DNA from: Clostridium sp. AM33-3
GTDB lineage: Bacteria; Bacillota; Clostridia; Lachnospirales; Lachnospiraceae
Length of the DNA stretch: 64,000 nt
Reading direction: 5' to 3'
Assembly (NCBI RefSeq): GCF_003480315.1
Contig: NZ_QUIV01000005.1
Span: 38,643-102,642 of the forward strand
The position numbers were made by a program, and so were the translations under genes. How positions within the stretch are numbered: position 1 is the stretch's first letter; each line of letters opens with the position of its first letter. A model generated the notes under the pieces. The model was not told the DNA's origin. It made no database searches and saw only the letters and a list, made by a program, of their open reading frames with translations. This document shows positions 36,618 through 45,184 of the stretch, piece after piece.

Positions 36618-37262
36618 TTACACAAAATTCTTGATAAAGCTTTTTCTATGGATCGGGGTCGGCCCATACTCTTTCAATGCCGCAATGTGCGCTGCGGTTC
36701 CATATCCCTTGTGCTTGGCAAAGCCATATTCCGGAAATAAGGTATCGTACTCAACCATCATGTGATCCCTGGTCACCTTTGCTAAAATACTGGCTGCCGC
36801 AATGGAAACACTCTTGGCATCTCCCTTGATGATCGGTACCTGATTGATCTCCACCCCCGGAATGGTCACCGCGTCATTGAGCAGCAGATCCGGCTGCACG
36901 GAAAGCCCGGCAATGGCCTGGCGCATGGCTTCATAGGTGGCCTGTAAAATATTGATCTCATCGATCAGATCCGGCCCCACGATGCCAACACTCCAGGCAA
37001 CCGCCTTTTCCTTGATTTCTGTAAACAGGGCTTCCCTGCGCTTCTCGGAAAGCTTCTTGGAATCGTTTAAAAACAGGATCTCACAATCCACCGGCAGGAT
37101 CGCTGCCCCGGCCACCACCGGACCTGCTAACGGGCCACGGCCAGCCTCGTCGATGCCGCAGATGGCAGTACAGGCTGCGTAGGTATCCTCGTACTCCCGC
37201 ATCAGAGCCAGACGGGCGCGCTCTGCTTCCAGCTTCTCTCCGGTTAAGGTTCTCAGTGCCAT
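36618..37262 (-). CDS. rnhB: Ribonuclease HII
   Basis: 214-residue RNase HII that cuts RNA-DNA hybrids and single ribonucleotides in DNA. The DEAGRGPLAGPVVAGA motif contains the first two catalytic acids, and the later acids lie in LLNDAV and VTRDHMM. ATG 37262 is two bases downstream of the ylqF stop. Complements RNase HI at 18906-19388. Confidence 0.96.
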   Translation of the reverse strand: MALRTLTGEKLEAERARLALMREYEDTYAACTAICGIDEAGRGPLAGPVVAGAAILPVDCEILFLNDSKKLSEKRREALFTEIKEKAVAWSVGIVGPDLIDEINILQATYEAMRQAIAGLSVQPDLLLNDAVTIPGVEINQVPIIKGDAKSVSIAAASILAKVTRDHMMVEYDTLFPEYGFAKHKGYGTAAHIAALKEYGPTPIHRKSFIKNFV

Positions 37263-37264
37263 GC

Positions 37265-38185
37265 TTACGCCTTCCCGCTCTCGCTGCCCTGATCTGCAGC
37301 GCCTGATTCCTGTACGGAATCCACTTTGTCCCCATCATTTTTCTTCACCGGCGGGAACTCCAGCGTAATCCGACCCAGCTTGCCGCTGCGGTAATCGTCG
37401 ATCACCAAAGCTGCCGCACGGCTGTAATCCGGCTCACCGCCCTTGGCCAGGCACCCCCGCACCTTTGCCACCTGGATCAACAGATTTTCATCAGAAGTCT
37501 CATCAATCTTATAACGCTCTTTTAACACATCCGGATAATGCTTCTGCAACAGTTTCAAAAGCTCCAGGGCCAGCTCATCTTTATTTAAGATTTCATCGTT
37601 GATGGAACCGATAAAGGCCAGCAGAAGCCCCACTTTCTGATCCTCAAATTTCGGCCAGAGGATACCCGGGGTATCCAGAAGCTCCAGAGTCTTGTTTAAC
37701 CGGATCCACTGGTTTCCCTTGGTCACGCCCGGCTTGTTTCCGGTTTTGGCGCAGGCCTTTCCCGCGAAAGAGTTGATAAAAGTAGATTTACCAACATTCG
37801 GGATTCCCACCACCATGGCGCGCACCGGTCGGTTCATGATGCCTCTGCGGCGGTCGCGCTCAATTTTTTCTTTGCAGGCTTCCTGAACCACTCCATTGAT
37901 CTGCTTGATGCCGGCGCCGCTGCGGGAATTGATCTTCACGACAAAATATCCCTTTTCCTTAAACCAGCTGGTCCATGCCTCATTGTAACGCTCACTGGAC
38001 AGATCTGACTTATTTAACAGGATCAGTCTCGCCTTGCCCTTTCCAAGCTCATCAATATCCGGGTTGCGGCTTGCTAACGGCACACGGGCGTCAACTACTT
38101 CGATGATCAGGTCGATCAGCTTGATGTCTTCTTTCATGGCACGCTTTGCTTTGGTCATGTGCCCTGGATACCACTGTATATTCAC
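37265..38185 (-). CDS. ylqF: Ribosome biogenesis GTPase YlqF/RbgA
   Basis: 306-residue circularly permuted GTPase needed for late 50S assembly. G4 NKSDL (near residue 58) comes before G1 GIPNVGKSTF (about 126), the permuted order; DTPGIL is G3. The N-terminus MNIQWYPGHMTKAKRAMKED is characteristic. It ends in an acidic/Ser-rich tail beyond the usual length. It lies between lepB and rnhB. Confidence 0.96.
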   Translation of the reverse strand: MNIQWYPGHMTKAKRAMKEDIKLIDLIIEVVDARVPLASRNPDIDELGKGKARLILLNKSDLSSERYNEAWTSWFKEKGYFVVKINSRSGAGIKQINGVVQEACKEKIERDRRRGIMNRPVRAMVVGIPNVGKSTFINSFAGKACAKTGNKPGVTKGNQWIRLNKTLELLDTPGILWPKFEDQKVGLLLAFIGSINDEILNKDELALELLKLLQKHYPDVLKERYKIDETSDENLLIQVAKVRGCLAKGGEPDYSRAAALVIDDYRSGKLGRITLEFPPVKKNDGDKVDSVQESGAADQGSESGKA

Positions 38186-38224
38186 GACATTTCCTCCTAT
38201 ATCTTCGTATTATTATCTATCACC

Positions 38225-38785
38225 TCAGGACCGGACCAGACTGATATGGATCAGCGGAAACATACGCAGCCACACTTTTCCAATGATCTGGTCTTCCCGG
38301 ACATTGCCGATGTTGGCAAACCGGCTGTCCTCACTGCTGTCCGGGTTATCCCCCAGCAGAAAATATTCTTTATCTTCTAATTGAACCGGATTCTCTGCCA
38401 GTCCGGAAAGAGAAATCTTCCGGTTGCCCGGCATGGAAACCTGTTCCTGATTTACATACAATTCCCCATCTATGATCTGGACCACATCTCCGGGAACGGC
38501 CACAACTCGCTTCACGTTGGTCTTCTGGTCCTCCCGCTCAAATACGACGACATCCATACGGTCCGGCTTTCCGATCTCATAGGTCAGCCGGTTCATCAAA
38601 ACAACATCACCGGAATTTAAAAGCGGATACATGGACTGCCCGTTCACCGTGACCTGCGTTCCGAAAAACACCAGGCAGAACCAGGCAAAAGCCAGCGCCA
38701 CTACCACATCCACAATCCAGCTGCAGATCTTCCGGATCATATTCTGTTCATCACTCAGATAAAAATCCACCTGTTTATGCTCCAT
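38225..38785 (-). CDS. lepB: Signal peptidase I
   Basis: 186 residues from ATG 38785. One N-terminal membrane segment (VVVALAFAWFCLVFF), nucleophile Ser in GQSMYPLL, general-base Lys in KRVVAVPGD, and the GDNPDSSEDSR box. It removes signal peptides at the outer face of the membrane. The reading frame stays open to 38920, but that would run through the rplS terminator; ATG 38785 gives the normal length. The ribosome binding site is weak. Confidence 0.92.
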   Translation of the reverse strand: MEHKQVDFYLSDEQNMIRKICSWIVDVVVALAFAWFCLVFFGTQVTVNGQSMYPLLNSGDVVLMNRLTYEIGKPDRMDVVVFEREDQKTNVKRVVAVPGDVVQIIDGELYVNQEQVSMPGNRKISLSGLAENPVQLEDKEYFLLGDNPDSSEDSRFANIGNVREDQIIGKVWLRMFPLIHISLVRS

Positions 38786-38841
38786 TCTACCGTGTGTTCC
38801 CACGGACAAAAACACCTTCTGCAAATGCCATTCCATATGGC

Positions 38842-38871
38842 AAAAAGGGGGAAGTTGCTTGCAACTCCCCC
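38842..38871 (-). terminator. Second terminator after rplS
   Basis: On the minus strand GGGGGAGTTG-CAAG-CAACTTCCCCC (one bulged base) followed by five T. It insulates lepB from rplS. Confidence 0.88.
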
Positions 38872-38910
38872 ACTTTCCTGTTCTGCACGTCCTGCGCGCA
38901 TAATACGCAG

Positions 38911-38934
38911 AAAGGGACAATTTTCATTGTCCCC
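38911..38934 (-). terminator. First terminator-like hairpin after rplS
   Basis: GGGACAA-6 bases-TTGTCCC, 15 bases after the rplS stop, followed on the minus strand by TTTCT. Weaker than the hairpin that follows; the two act in tandem. Confidence 0.7.
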
Positions 38935-38948
38935 TGTTCCACGCAAAA

Positions 38949-39296
38949 TTATTTTACTAACTCTTTAACCTTAGCAGCTTTACCTACTCTGTCTCTTAAG
39001 TAGTTCAGTTTTGCACGTCTTACTTTACCTCTTCTGACAACCTCGATGTTGTCTACGAACGGGGAATGAACCGGCCAGGTCTTCTCTACGCCGATGCCGT
39101 TGGAGTTCTTACGAACGGTGAAGGTCTCTCTTGCGCCGCCGTTCTGTCTCTTGATTACGGTACCCTCGAATACCTGGATTCTCTCGCGGTTACCCTCTTT
39201 GATCTTGTTGTAGACCTTAACGGTATCGCCTACGGAAAACTCCGGTACGGAAGCCTTTAACTGTGCTGCTTCAATGTTCTTAATAATTTCGTTCAT
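38949..39296 (-). CDS. rplS: 50S ribosomal protein L19
   Basis: 115 residues, normal length: [29 protein letters not shown], ending with the basic [23 protein letters not shown]19 sits at the 30S-50S interface. It has its own promoter behind trmD, a structured leader and two terminators, so it can be made independently of the upstream operon. Confidence 0.98.
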   Translation of the reverse strand: MNEIIKNIEAAQLKASVPEFSVGDTVKVYNKIKEGNRERIQVFEGTVIKRQNGGARETFTVRKNSNGIGVEKTWPVHSPFVDNIEVVRRGKVRRAKLNYLRDRVGKAAKVKELVK

Positions 39297-39321
39297 TTGT
39301 GTGATCCTCCTTCATATGTTT

Positions 39322-39412
39322 GATGTTCTTTAATGCTTCTTCCGCAACAGAGGAACATCTCTTTTTCTAGTCACAACGGTATTATGATATCATAGGGACA
39401 AATAAATTGCAA
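39322..39412 (-). promoter_or_regulatory. rplS promoter and structured leader (L19-leader-like)
   Basis: Minus-strand -35 TTGCAA (39412-39407), 17 bases, -10 TATCAT (39389-39384). In the leader GATGTTC (39359-39353) pairs with GAACATC (39328-39322), with a nested TTCC/GGAA. Position and nested layout resemble the L19 leader of Firmicutes, but I cannot confirm the motif by eye. Confidence 0.6.
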
Positions 39413-39443
39413 GCACTATTTTGCTGAATTTACTCCCCTGAAT

Positions 39444-40193
39444 TTACTTCTCCTGTGCCTCTTTCTCTGCCATCAGCTCTGCCAGATACTGGCGCTCTTT
39501 CTTCGACAGATTTGCCTCTTCCAGAAGATCCGGCCGTCTCTCCAGGGTCCGCCTGATAGACTGCTGACGTCTCCAGGTCTCAATGTTTTTGTGGTGTCCG
39601 GAAAGAAGCACCTCCGGCACGCGCATACCCTGGTAAACCTCCGGGCGGGTGTACTGGGGGTACTCAAGGAGATTGTCGTGGAAGGACTCGATCTCCGCGG
39701 AAACATCGTTATTTAAAACGCCCGGCACCAGGCGGGAAATACAGTCGATCATGACCATGGCCGGAAGCTCACCGCCGGTCAGGACATAATCGCCCACGGA
39801 AAGATAATCGGTCACGATGAGCTCTAACGCGCGCTCATCAATGCCCTCATAATGCCCGCAAAGGAAGACCAGATCTTCTTCCTGCGCCAGCTCCTCGGCA
39901 ATCTTCTGGTTGAAGGTCTGTCCCTGCGGAGTCATGTAAAGGACGCGGGGACGCTTGCCGATACGCTCACAAAGCGCCTCGTAGGCATCACACACCGGAG
40001 CCGCCTGCATCACCATGCCTGCTCCGCCGCCATATGGGGTATCATCCACGTGGCCGTGCTTTTCTTTCGTGTAATCCCGGATATTGACCGCCTCAATGGA
40101 AAGCAGGCCTTTTCCAGCTGCCCGTCCGATGATGCTGGTATTCAAGCCGTCTAACACCATCTCCGGAAACAATGTTAAAATATGATAATTCAT
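39444..40193 (-). CDS. trmD: tRNA (guanine-N1)-methyltransferase TrmD
   Basis: 249-residue SPOUT-class enzyme making m1G37 in tRNA to prevent frameshifting. Trefoil-knot AdoMet motifs CGHYEGIDERAL and LSVGDYVLTGGELPA are present; GGGAGMVMQ is the substrate loop. ATG 40193 (MNYHILTLFPEMV) with GGAG upstream is chosen over a frame to 40241. Standard neighbour of rimM and rplS. Confidence 0.97.
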   Translation of the reverse strand: MNYHILTLFPEMVLDGLNTSIIGRAAGKGLLSIEAVNIRDYTKEKHGHVDDTPYGGGAGMVMQAAPVCDAYEALCERIGKRPRVLYMTPQGQTFNQKIAEELAQEEDLVFLCGHYEGIDERALELIVTDYLSVGDYVLTGGELPAMVMIDCISRLVPGVLNNDVSAEIESFHDNLLEYPQYTRPEVYQGMRVPEVLLSGHHKNIETWRRQQSIRRTLERRPDLLEEANLSKKERQYLAELMAEKEAQEK

Positions 40194-40221
40194 GCTTTTG
40201 CTTTCTCCTGATTTCAGCGTA

Positions 40222-40734
40222 TTACAGGTCCAGAAGGCCATCCAGGATATGGACGGTCGCCATCTGGCTCTCCAGGTTTACATCCAGAATGCACTGCGGG
40301 ATAGCCGGGAACAGATACTCTTTGCCTTCCAGACTTTCGATAACGTAAACATCGTTGGCACCAGTCTGAAGGACATCAGTCAGGGTACCGAACTCTTTTC
40401 CCTCATCGGTCACGACTTTTAAACCGATCAGATCGGTGATGAAGTTCTCGTTCGGAGCCAGCTTCACGGCCTGATCCCGGCGGATCAGCAGATCCTTTCC
40501 CTTGTATTTTTCGATTTCGTTGATATTGTTAAACTCCTTGAACTTCAGGATGACCATGTTTTTGAAGAACTTGACGCTCTCAATGGACAGGGTTATCTGA
40601 TCTCTGCCAGTATCAAGGATGACGGTTTTCAGCTTTTTAAAACGGTTCACATCATCGGTCGTAGGGTATACTTTGACCTCACCGCGTACACCGTGGGTGG
40701 ATGAGATCACGCCGACTCTTAAGGTATCCTCCAT
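40222..40734 (-). CDS. rimM: Ribosome maturation factor RimM
   Basis: 170 residues; N-terminal RimM domain ([22 protein letters not shown]) and C-terminal PRC-barrel ([21 protein letters not shown], ending [10 protein letters not shown]). Binds S19 during 16S processing. It is separated from khpA by a strong terminator-like hairpin, so its expression may be reduced relative to khpA and rpsP. Confidence 0.96.
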   Translation of the reverse strand: MEDTLRVGVISSTHGVRGEVKVYPTTDDVNRFKKLKTVILDTGRDQITLSIESVKFFKNMVILKFKEFNNINEIEKYKGKDLLIRRDQAVKLAPNENFITDLIGLKVVTDEGKEFGTLTDVLQTGANDVYVIESLEGKEYLFPAIPQCILDVNLESQMATVHILDGLLDL

Positions 40735-40754
40735 CTTCCATTCCTCCAGATTTT

Positions 40755-40795
40755 TATAAAAGAAAAACTGCCGCAGGAAAATCCGACGACAGTTT
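40755..40795 (-). terminator. Terminator/attenuator between khpA and rimM
   Basis: On the minus strand AAACTGTCGTCGG-ATTTT-CCTGCGGCAGTTT gives 12 pairs of 13 (two G-T), followed by TTTTTCTTTT. It lies inside the otherwise continuous ylxM-to-trmD gene order, so probably partial termination. Confidence 0.85.
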
Positions 40796-40802
40796 CTGAT
40801 GG

Positions 40803-41030
40803 CTACTGTATATCTACAACAACCTTTTTTTCTTCTTTGGAAGCGGCTGCCTTGACAACGGAGCGGATCGCCTTCGCGATGCGTCCCTGCTTGCCAATCA
40901 CCTTTCCCATATCAGATGGGGCAACCTTTAGCTCAATAAAGGTGCCGCTTTCCTTTTCGGTCTCGGTAACAACCACCTCGTCCGGATTGTCAACTAATGC
41001 TTTTGCAATAACCTCAACCAGTTCTTTCAT
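40803..41030 (-). CDS. khpA: KH-domain RNA-binding protein KhpA (YlqC)
   Basis: 75 residues consisting of one KH domain with the [18 protein letters not shown] loop (the GxxG is GKQG). In Firmicutes it partners KhpB in RNA binding and cell elongation. ATG 41030 (MKELVEVI) with GAGGTG upstream is preferred to a start three codons earlier. Located between rpsP and rimM as usual. Confidence 0.95.
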   Translation of the reverse strand: MKELVEVIAKALVDNPDEVVVTETEKESGTFIELKVAPSDMGKVIGKQGRIAKAIRSVVKAAASKEEKKVVVDIQ

Positions 41031-41047
41031 AGCGATCACCTCTCAGA

Positions 41048-41290
41048 TTACTGAATGCCAGCGGTCTTCAGAAGCTTTGCTACACGGTCGGTCGGCTGTG
41101 CGCCGTTTGCTAACCACTCCTTGGTAGCCTCCTCGTCAAACTTGATAACGCTCGGCTCCTGGTTCGGATCGTAAGTACCAACCTCAGCGATGAATCTGCC
41201 ATCTCTCGGGGATCTGGAATCTGCAACAATGACTCTATAGAAAGGTTTTTTCTTAGCACCCATTCTTCTTAATCTCATCTTTACTGCCAT
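41048..41290 (-). CDS. rpsP: 30S ribosomal protein S16
   Basis: 80 residues: [40 protein letters not shown] and a C-terminal [16 protein letters not shown]; complete and typical. Early-binding small-subunit protein. AAGGAGGT ribosome binding site upstream. Precedes khpA by 17 bases. Confidence 0.98.
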   Translation of the reverse strand: MAVKMRLRRMGAKKKPFYRVIVADSRSPRDGRFIAEVGTYDPNQEPSVIKFDEEATKEWLANGAQPTDRVAKLLKTAGIQ

Positions 41291-41370
41291 GTCAATTTCA
41301 CCTCCTTAAAATATACTGATAATGTATCAACAAATACAGAAAACTCTGTACTGTCACCATATAAGCTGCC

Positions 41371-42732
41371 CTAGAAAGGCATTTTCAGCTTTCCGAGCAT
41401 ACCGCCCAGTCCGCCGCGTCCGCGCTTACCGCCCATCATGCCAGGAAGCTGCTTCATCATTTTCTTCATCTGATCAAACTGCTTGGCAATACGGTTTACC
41501 TCGCTGATATCCACCCCCGCGCCCTTTGCGATACGCTGTTTGCGGGAAGGATTTAAGAGGCCCGGATTGGCGCGCTCTTCTTTTGTCATGGACAGGATGA
41601 TAGCCTCCACACGGTCCATGGATTTCTCATCCACCTCCGGGATTCCGCCCTTCATCTGTGACATTCCCGGCATCATGCTCATAATGCTGGTCAGTCCGCC
41701 CATTTTTTTAATCTGGCGCATCTGGTCCAGGAAATCGTTGTAGTCAAACTCTGCCTTGCGCAGCTTCTGACTCATTTCCTTCGCCTTTTCCTCGTCAACC
41801 TCCATCTCGGCTTTCTCGATCAGGGTAAGAATGTCTCCCATGCCCAGGATTCGGGATGCCATACGGTCCGGGTAAAACTGTTCCAGATCGGAAAGCTTCT
41901 CTCCCATACCTATATATAAAATCGGCTTCCCGGTTACGGCCCGGATGGAAAGGGCTGCACCGCCTCGGGTATCGCCATCCAGTTTGGTAAGGATGACACC
42001 GTCGATACCGACTTTATCCTGGAAATTCGATGCTACATTGACTGCGTCCTGACCGGTCATGGCGTCTACCACCAAAATAGTCTGGTCTACGCTTACAGCC
42101 TCTTTGATGTTCTCGAGTTCTTCCATCATGCCTTCATCTACATGAAGACGTCCGGCGGTATCGAGGATCACCACATTGTAGCCATTCTTTGCCGCGTGCT
42201 CCATAGCGGCCTTTGCAATATTGACCGGGCTCTGATTTTCTCCCATGGAGAAGACCGGAACGCCCTGTTTGTCTCCGTTGATCTGGAGCTGCTGGATTGC
42301 TGCCGGACGATATACGTCACAGGCAACCAGAACCGGCTTGCGGCCCTTTGCCTTCAGCTTTCCTGCGATCTTCGCTGTCGTTGTCGTCTTACCTGCACCC
42401 TGAAGACCTGCCATCATAATGACGGTGATCTCATTGGTAGGCTTTAATGCGATTTCCGTAGTATCGGAACCCATCAGGCGGATCAACTCTTCGTTAACGA
42501 TCTTGATCACCATCTGGCCCGGCTGCAGGGAACCCAGCACTTCTTCGCCAACGGCGCGTTCCTGAACGGAGCTTATGAACTGTTTTACAACCTTGAAGCT
42601 TACGTCTGCTTCCAGGAGAGCCATCTTGACTTCCTTGAGCGCAGTCTTGACATCCGCTTCGCTTAAACGGCCCTTGCCGCGCAGGTTTTTAAACACGTTC
42701 TGCAGTTTATCGGATAAGCTTTCAAACGCCAT
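41371..42732 (-). CDS. ffh: Signal recognition particle protein Ffh
   Basis: 453-residue SRP54 GTPase that binds signal peptides co-translationally. N domain (about 1-90), G domain with GLQGAGKTTT and DTAGRLH, and Met-rich M domain ending in MMKQLPGMMGGKRGRGG. Partner of FtsY (46516-47460). YlxM, its usual companion, is 42 bases upstream. Confidence 0.98.
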   Translation of the reverse strand: MAFESLSDKLQNVFKNLRGKGRLSEADVKTALKEVKMALLEADVSFKVVKQFISSVQERAVGEEVLGSLQPGQMVIKIVNEELIRLMGSDTTEIALKPTNEITVIMMAGLQGAGKTTTTAKIAGKLKAKGRKPVLVACDVYRPAAIQQLQINGDKQGVPVFSMGENQSPVNIAKAAMEHAAKNGYNVVILDTAGRLHVDEGMMEELENIKEAVSVDQTILVVDAMTGQDAVNVASNFQDKVGIDGVILTKLDGDTRGGAALSIRAVTGKPILYIGMGEKLSDLEQFYPDRMASRILGMGDILTLIEKAEMEVDEEKAKEMSQKLRKAEFDYNDFLDQMRQIKKMGGLTSIMSMMPGMSQMKGGIPEVDEKSMDRVEAIILSMTKEERANPGLLNPSRKQRIAKGAGVDISEVNRIAKQFDQMKKMMKQLPGMMGGKRGRGGLGGMLGKLKMPF

Positions 42733-42774
42733 AGGTAACCTCCTGTTCAGAACCGATCACGGCATACGCCGAAA

Positions 42775-43116
42775 TCAAAGTTCCATGATGTCGTTGGAAA
42801 TCTGCTCAATCTCGTCGATCAGACTTTCATCTTTTGTTTCCTTGAAAACCCTGGTCTTTTTATGGATCTCCTCCACCATGCGGCGGGTAGTCTGGAACTT
42901 GCTGATCAGATGCAGCTTGTCCTCATACGCACTCAAGGTCTTGTCGCAGCGCTTGATGAGATCGTGAACACCCTGACGGCTGATCCCGTTCTCCTCGGCG
43001 ATCTCGCTTAAGGACATGTCGTTATATACCACATCCTCGTAGATGCTGCGCTGATGCTCTGTGAGCAACTCTCCATAAAAATCATAAAGCAAACTCTGTT
43101 TTACAATGCTTTCCAT
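42775..43116 (-). CDS. ylxM: YlxM family DNA-binding/SRP-associated protein
   Basis: 113 residues from ATG 43116 (MESIVKQSLLYDFYGELLT). A sigma-70 region 4-like helix-turn-helix (MSLSEIAEENGISRQGVHDLIKRC) is followed by a helical tail. In streptococci YlxM modulates the SRP. The open frame continues to 43356, but the strong promoter at 43132-43160 and AAGGTG before ATG 43116 set the start; the 5' leader is only about 10 bases. Confidence 0.95.
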   Translation of the reverse strand: MESIVKQSLLYDFYGELLTEHQRSIYEDVVYNDMSLSEIAEENGISRQGVHDLIKRCDKTLSAYEDKLHLISKFQTTRRMVEEIHKKTRVFKETKDESLIDEIEQISNDIMEL

Positions 43117-43131
43117 AACATCACCTTGGCT

Positions 43132-43160
43132 ATCATACACGAAAGGCGCGTTGCTGTCAA
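43132..43160 (-). promoter_or_regulatory. Promoter of the ylxM-ffh-rpsP-khpA-(rimM-trmD) operon
   Basis: Minus-strand -35 TTGACA (43160-43155), 17 bases, -10 TATGAT (43137-43132). Near-perfect consensus; the predicted RNA start leaves a leader of about 10 bases that begins with the ribosome binding site. Confidence 0.88.
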
Positions 43161-43201
43161 GTATTTTTTCTTGACACTTATAAAAATTTTTGTTTTTCTT
43201 T

Positions 43202-43837
43202 TTATACACCTGTTTTCGGGCAGATATCAGCCAGACAGCACCGGTCGCAATACGGCTTTGTTCGGGCCGTGCAGACCTCTCTTCCATGCCATACCAGCCG
43301 ATGACAGAAATCGCTGCCCTCCTCCGGCGGCACCAGCTTCCAGAGTTCCATTTCAACCTTTTTCGGTTCCTTAATGCCGTCTACCAGTCCCATGCGGTTT
43401 ACCAGGCGGATACAGTGGGTGTCTGTAACAATGGCCGGTTTGCCAAACACATCACCCATGATCAGATTGGCGCTTTTTCTTCCCACTCCGGGAAGCTTCA
43501 ACAGAGCATCAAAATCCTCCGGCACCTTACTGCCGTACTCATCCCGCAGCATCTTCATACAGGCGCTGATGTCTCTGGCCTTACTCTTTCCCAGACCGCA
43601 GGGCCTGACGATTTCCTCAATTTCTTCCACCGGTGCCTCCGCCAGGGCATTCACATCCGGAAACTTTTTATAGAGTGCCGGAACCACCTGATTGACCCGC
43701 TCATCGGTGCACTGGGCCGCCAGACGCACGCTCACTAAAAGCTTCCAGGCTTCCTCGTAATCCAGGGTGCAGTCTGCGTCCGGGTAAGCCTCCTTCAGTC
43801 TCCGGATGATTTCCAGAGTCTTTTGTTTTTTTGTCAT
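43202..43837 (-). CDS. nth: Endonuclease III
   Basis: 211-residue bifunctional DNA glycosylase/AP lyase for oxidised pyrimidines. Helix-hairpin-helix LPGVGRKSANLI with catalytic Lys, catalytic Asp in VTDTHCIRLVNRMG, and a 4Fe-4S cluster motif C-x6-C-x2-C-x5-C at the C-terminus (CTARTKPYCDRCCLADICP). ATG 43837 (MTKKQKTLEII) is chosen over a longer frame that would include the upstream hairpin. Confidence 0.96.
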   Translation of the reverse strand: MTKKQKTLEIIRRLKEAYPDADCTLDYEEAWKLLVSVRLAAQCTDERVNQVVPALYKKFPDVNALAEAPVEEIEEIVRPCGLGKSKARDISACMKMLRDEYGSKVPEDFDALLKLPGVGRKSANLIMGDVFGKPAIVTDTHCIRLVNRMGLVDGIKEPKKVEMELWKLVPPEEGSDFCHRLVWHGREVCTARTKPYCDRCCLADICPKTGV

Positions 43838-43862
43838 AGGATGAACCTCACTATTGCAGGAA

Positions 43863-43899
43863 CAGGTGCCGGTATCGTTCCGATGCATACTGGCACCTG
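43863..43899. terminator. Hairpin between the CLC gene and nth
   Basis: CAGGTGCC...GGCACCTG with GTAT/ATAC inner pairing gives a long stem seven bases after the CLC stop. No T run follows, so it may be a weak terminator or an mRNA-end hairpin. Confidence 0.5.
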
Positions 43900-43905
43900 C
43901 AATAT

Positions 43906-45177
43906 TTACTCGTTTGATTTTCGGTTAATGAATTCTGTCCGGATCTTGGAATAAACGAATTTCTGGCTGTGGTAGAGCCCATAATATCCAGACAGGGTAA
44001 AGCACACTGCCACGGCAATGGCATAATATGGCATTGCGGCAAATCCAAAAAGTTCAAATGCCATGAACATCGTGGACACCGGACAGTTTGTCACGCTTAC
44101 GAACAGGCATGCCATTCCAACCGATGCGCACAGTCCGACCGGCAGTCCGGTCACCAGGCTCATCAAGTAGCCAAACGCGGCGCCGACCGTCAGCGTCGGC
44201 ACGATCTCTCCGCCCTTAAAGCCTGCGCCAAGCGCTACTCCGGTAAACAGGATCTTCATCAAAAATGCATAAACCGGAATTCTTTCACCTTCAAATACCA
44301 TTTCGATGATCTGAGCACCACTTCCGTTGTAAAGCCGCGCCGGAAACAGGAGGGTCAGGACAATAAAGATCGCGGATCCCGCCAGCACGCGGATATAGGG
44401 ATTCGGAAAAACCTTCCGGTAAGCATGACCACACTGATGCAGGCTGACACAAAGGAAGATTCCGACACAGGCACACAAAATTCCGATGAGCACTGTCAGA
44501 AGCGCAGATGAGGCGCCAAACTCCGGCACCAGGCCGATCTCATAATGCTCCGGAGCCAGACCCAGGAATTTTGCCACTGACACACCGACAAACGCCGAAA
44601 AAACGCATGGAACCAGAGCCGCATAGTACATAACGCCAATGCTGATGACCTCCATGGCAAACACGGCTGCCGCAAGCGGAGTTCCGAAGATAGCGGAGAA
44701 CCCGGCACTCATGCCGCACATAATGGCAATCTTTCTGTCCTTCTCATCCAGTCGAAAAGCCTTACCGATCAGGTTTCCCAGGCTTCCGCCAAGCTGCAGT
44801 GCTGCTCCCTCTCGGCCGACGGAAGCCGTGGCCAGATGACTCAGCAAGGTTGAGATAAAGATCAGCGGAGCAGTTGCCGGTGTAACCTCCTCTGTGGAGG
44901 AAATAGAATCCAGGACCATATCCGTACCGCGGTTTTTTTCTTCATGCGCAAACCGGTACAGCCACACGATCAGGAGTCCGACAAGCGGAAGCAGATACAA
45001 CGTCCAGCTATGGCTCTTCCAGAAAGCAGTCGCTTTCTGGATGCCAAGGCCAAACAGTGTTCCGGCCAGACCGATCGTCACACCGGAAATCGCGGAAATG
45101 AAGGTCCATTTCAAAAAATAGCGGATATTCTGACGGAGCGCCTGGATTGTCTCATTTGTATGTTCTGTCATGATCAT
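43906..45177 (-). CDS. CLC-family anion channel/antiporter, CLC-F-like motifs
   Basis: 423-residue membrane protein of the CLC family with about ten or more membrane segments. The gating-glutamate motif is present as GREG (residues 121-124, GREGAALQLGGSLG), followed by AIMCGMSAGFSAIFGTPLAAAVFAMEV. The usual chloride-selectivity GSGIP motif is absent; the corresponding region reads RGTDMVLDS. This pattern resembles the fluoride/proton antiporter branch (CLC-F) rather than classical chloride exchangers; that is my inference. No fluoride riboswitch fits between it and the threonine ammonia-lyase gene seven bases upstream. ATG 45177 and ATG 45171 are both possible starts. Confidence 0.82.
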   Translation of the reverse strand: MIMTEHTNETIQALRQNIRYFLKWTFISAISGVTIGLAGTLFGLGIQKATAFWKSHSWTLYLLPLVGLLIVWLYRFAHEEKNRGTDMVLDSISSTEEVTPATAPLIFISTLLSHLATASVGREGAALQLGGSLGNLIGKAFRLDEKDRKIAIMCGMSAGFSAIFGTPLAAAVFAMEVISIGVMYYAALVPCVFSAFVGVSVAKFLGLAPEHYEIGLVPEFGASSALLTVLIGILCACVGIFLCVSLHQCGHAYRKVFPNPYIRVLAGSAIFIVLTLLFPARLYNGSGAQIIEMVFEGERIPVYAFLMKILFTGVALGAGFKGGEIVPTLTVGAAFGYLMSLVTGLPVGLCASVGMACLFVSVTNCPVSTMFMAFELFGFAAMPYYAIAVAVCFTLSGYYGLYHSQKFVYSKIRTEFINRKSNE

Positions 45178-45184
45178 TCACCAC

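Noticed and set aside
38786..38920. Longer N-terminus for signal peptidase I
   Set aside because: It would translate through the rplS terminator hairpin and precede the membrane segment with an atypical Cys/Arg-rich stretch.
45178..45184. Fluoride riboswitch upstream of the CLC gene
   Set aside because: Only seven bases separate it from the preceding gene; there is no room and no motif.
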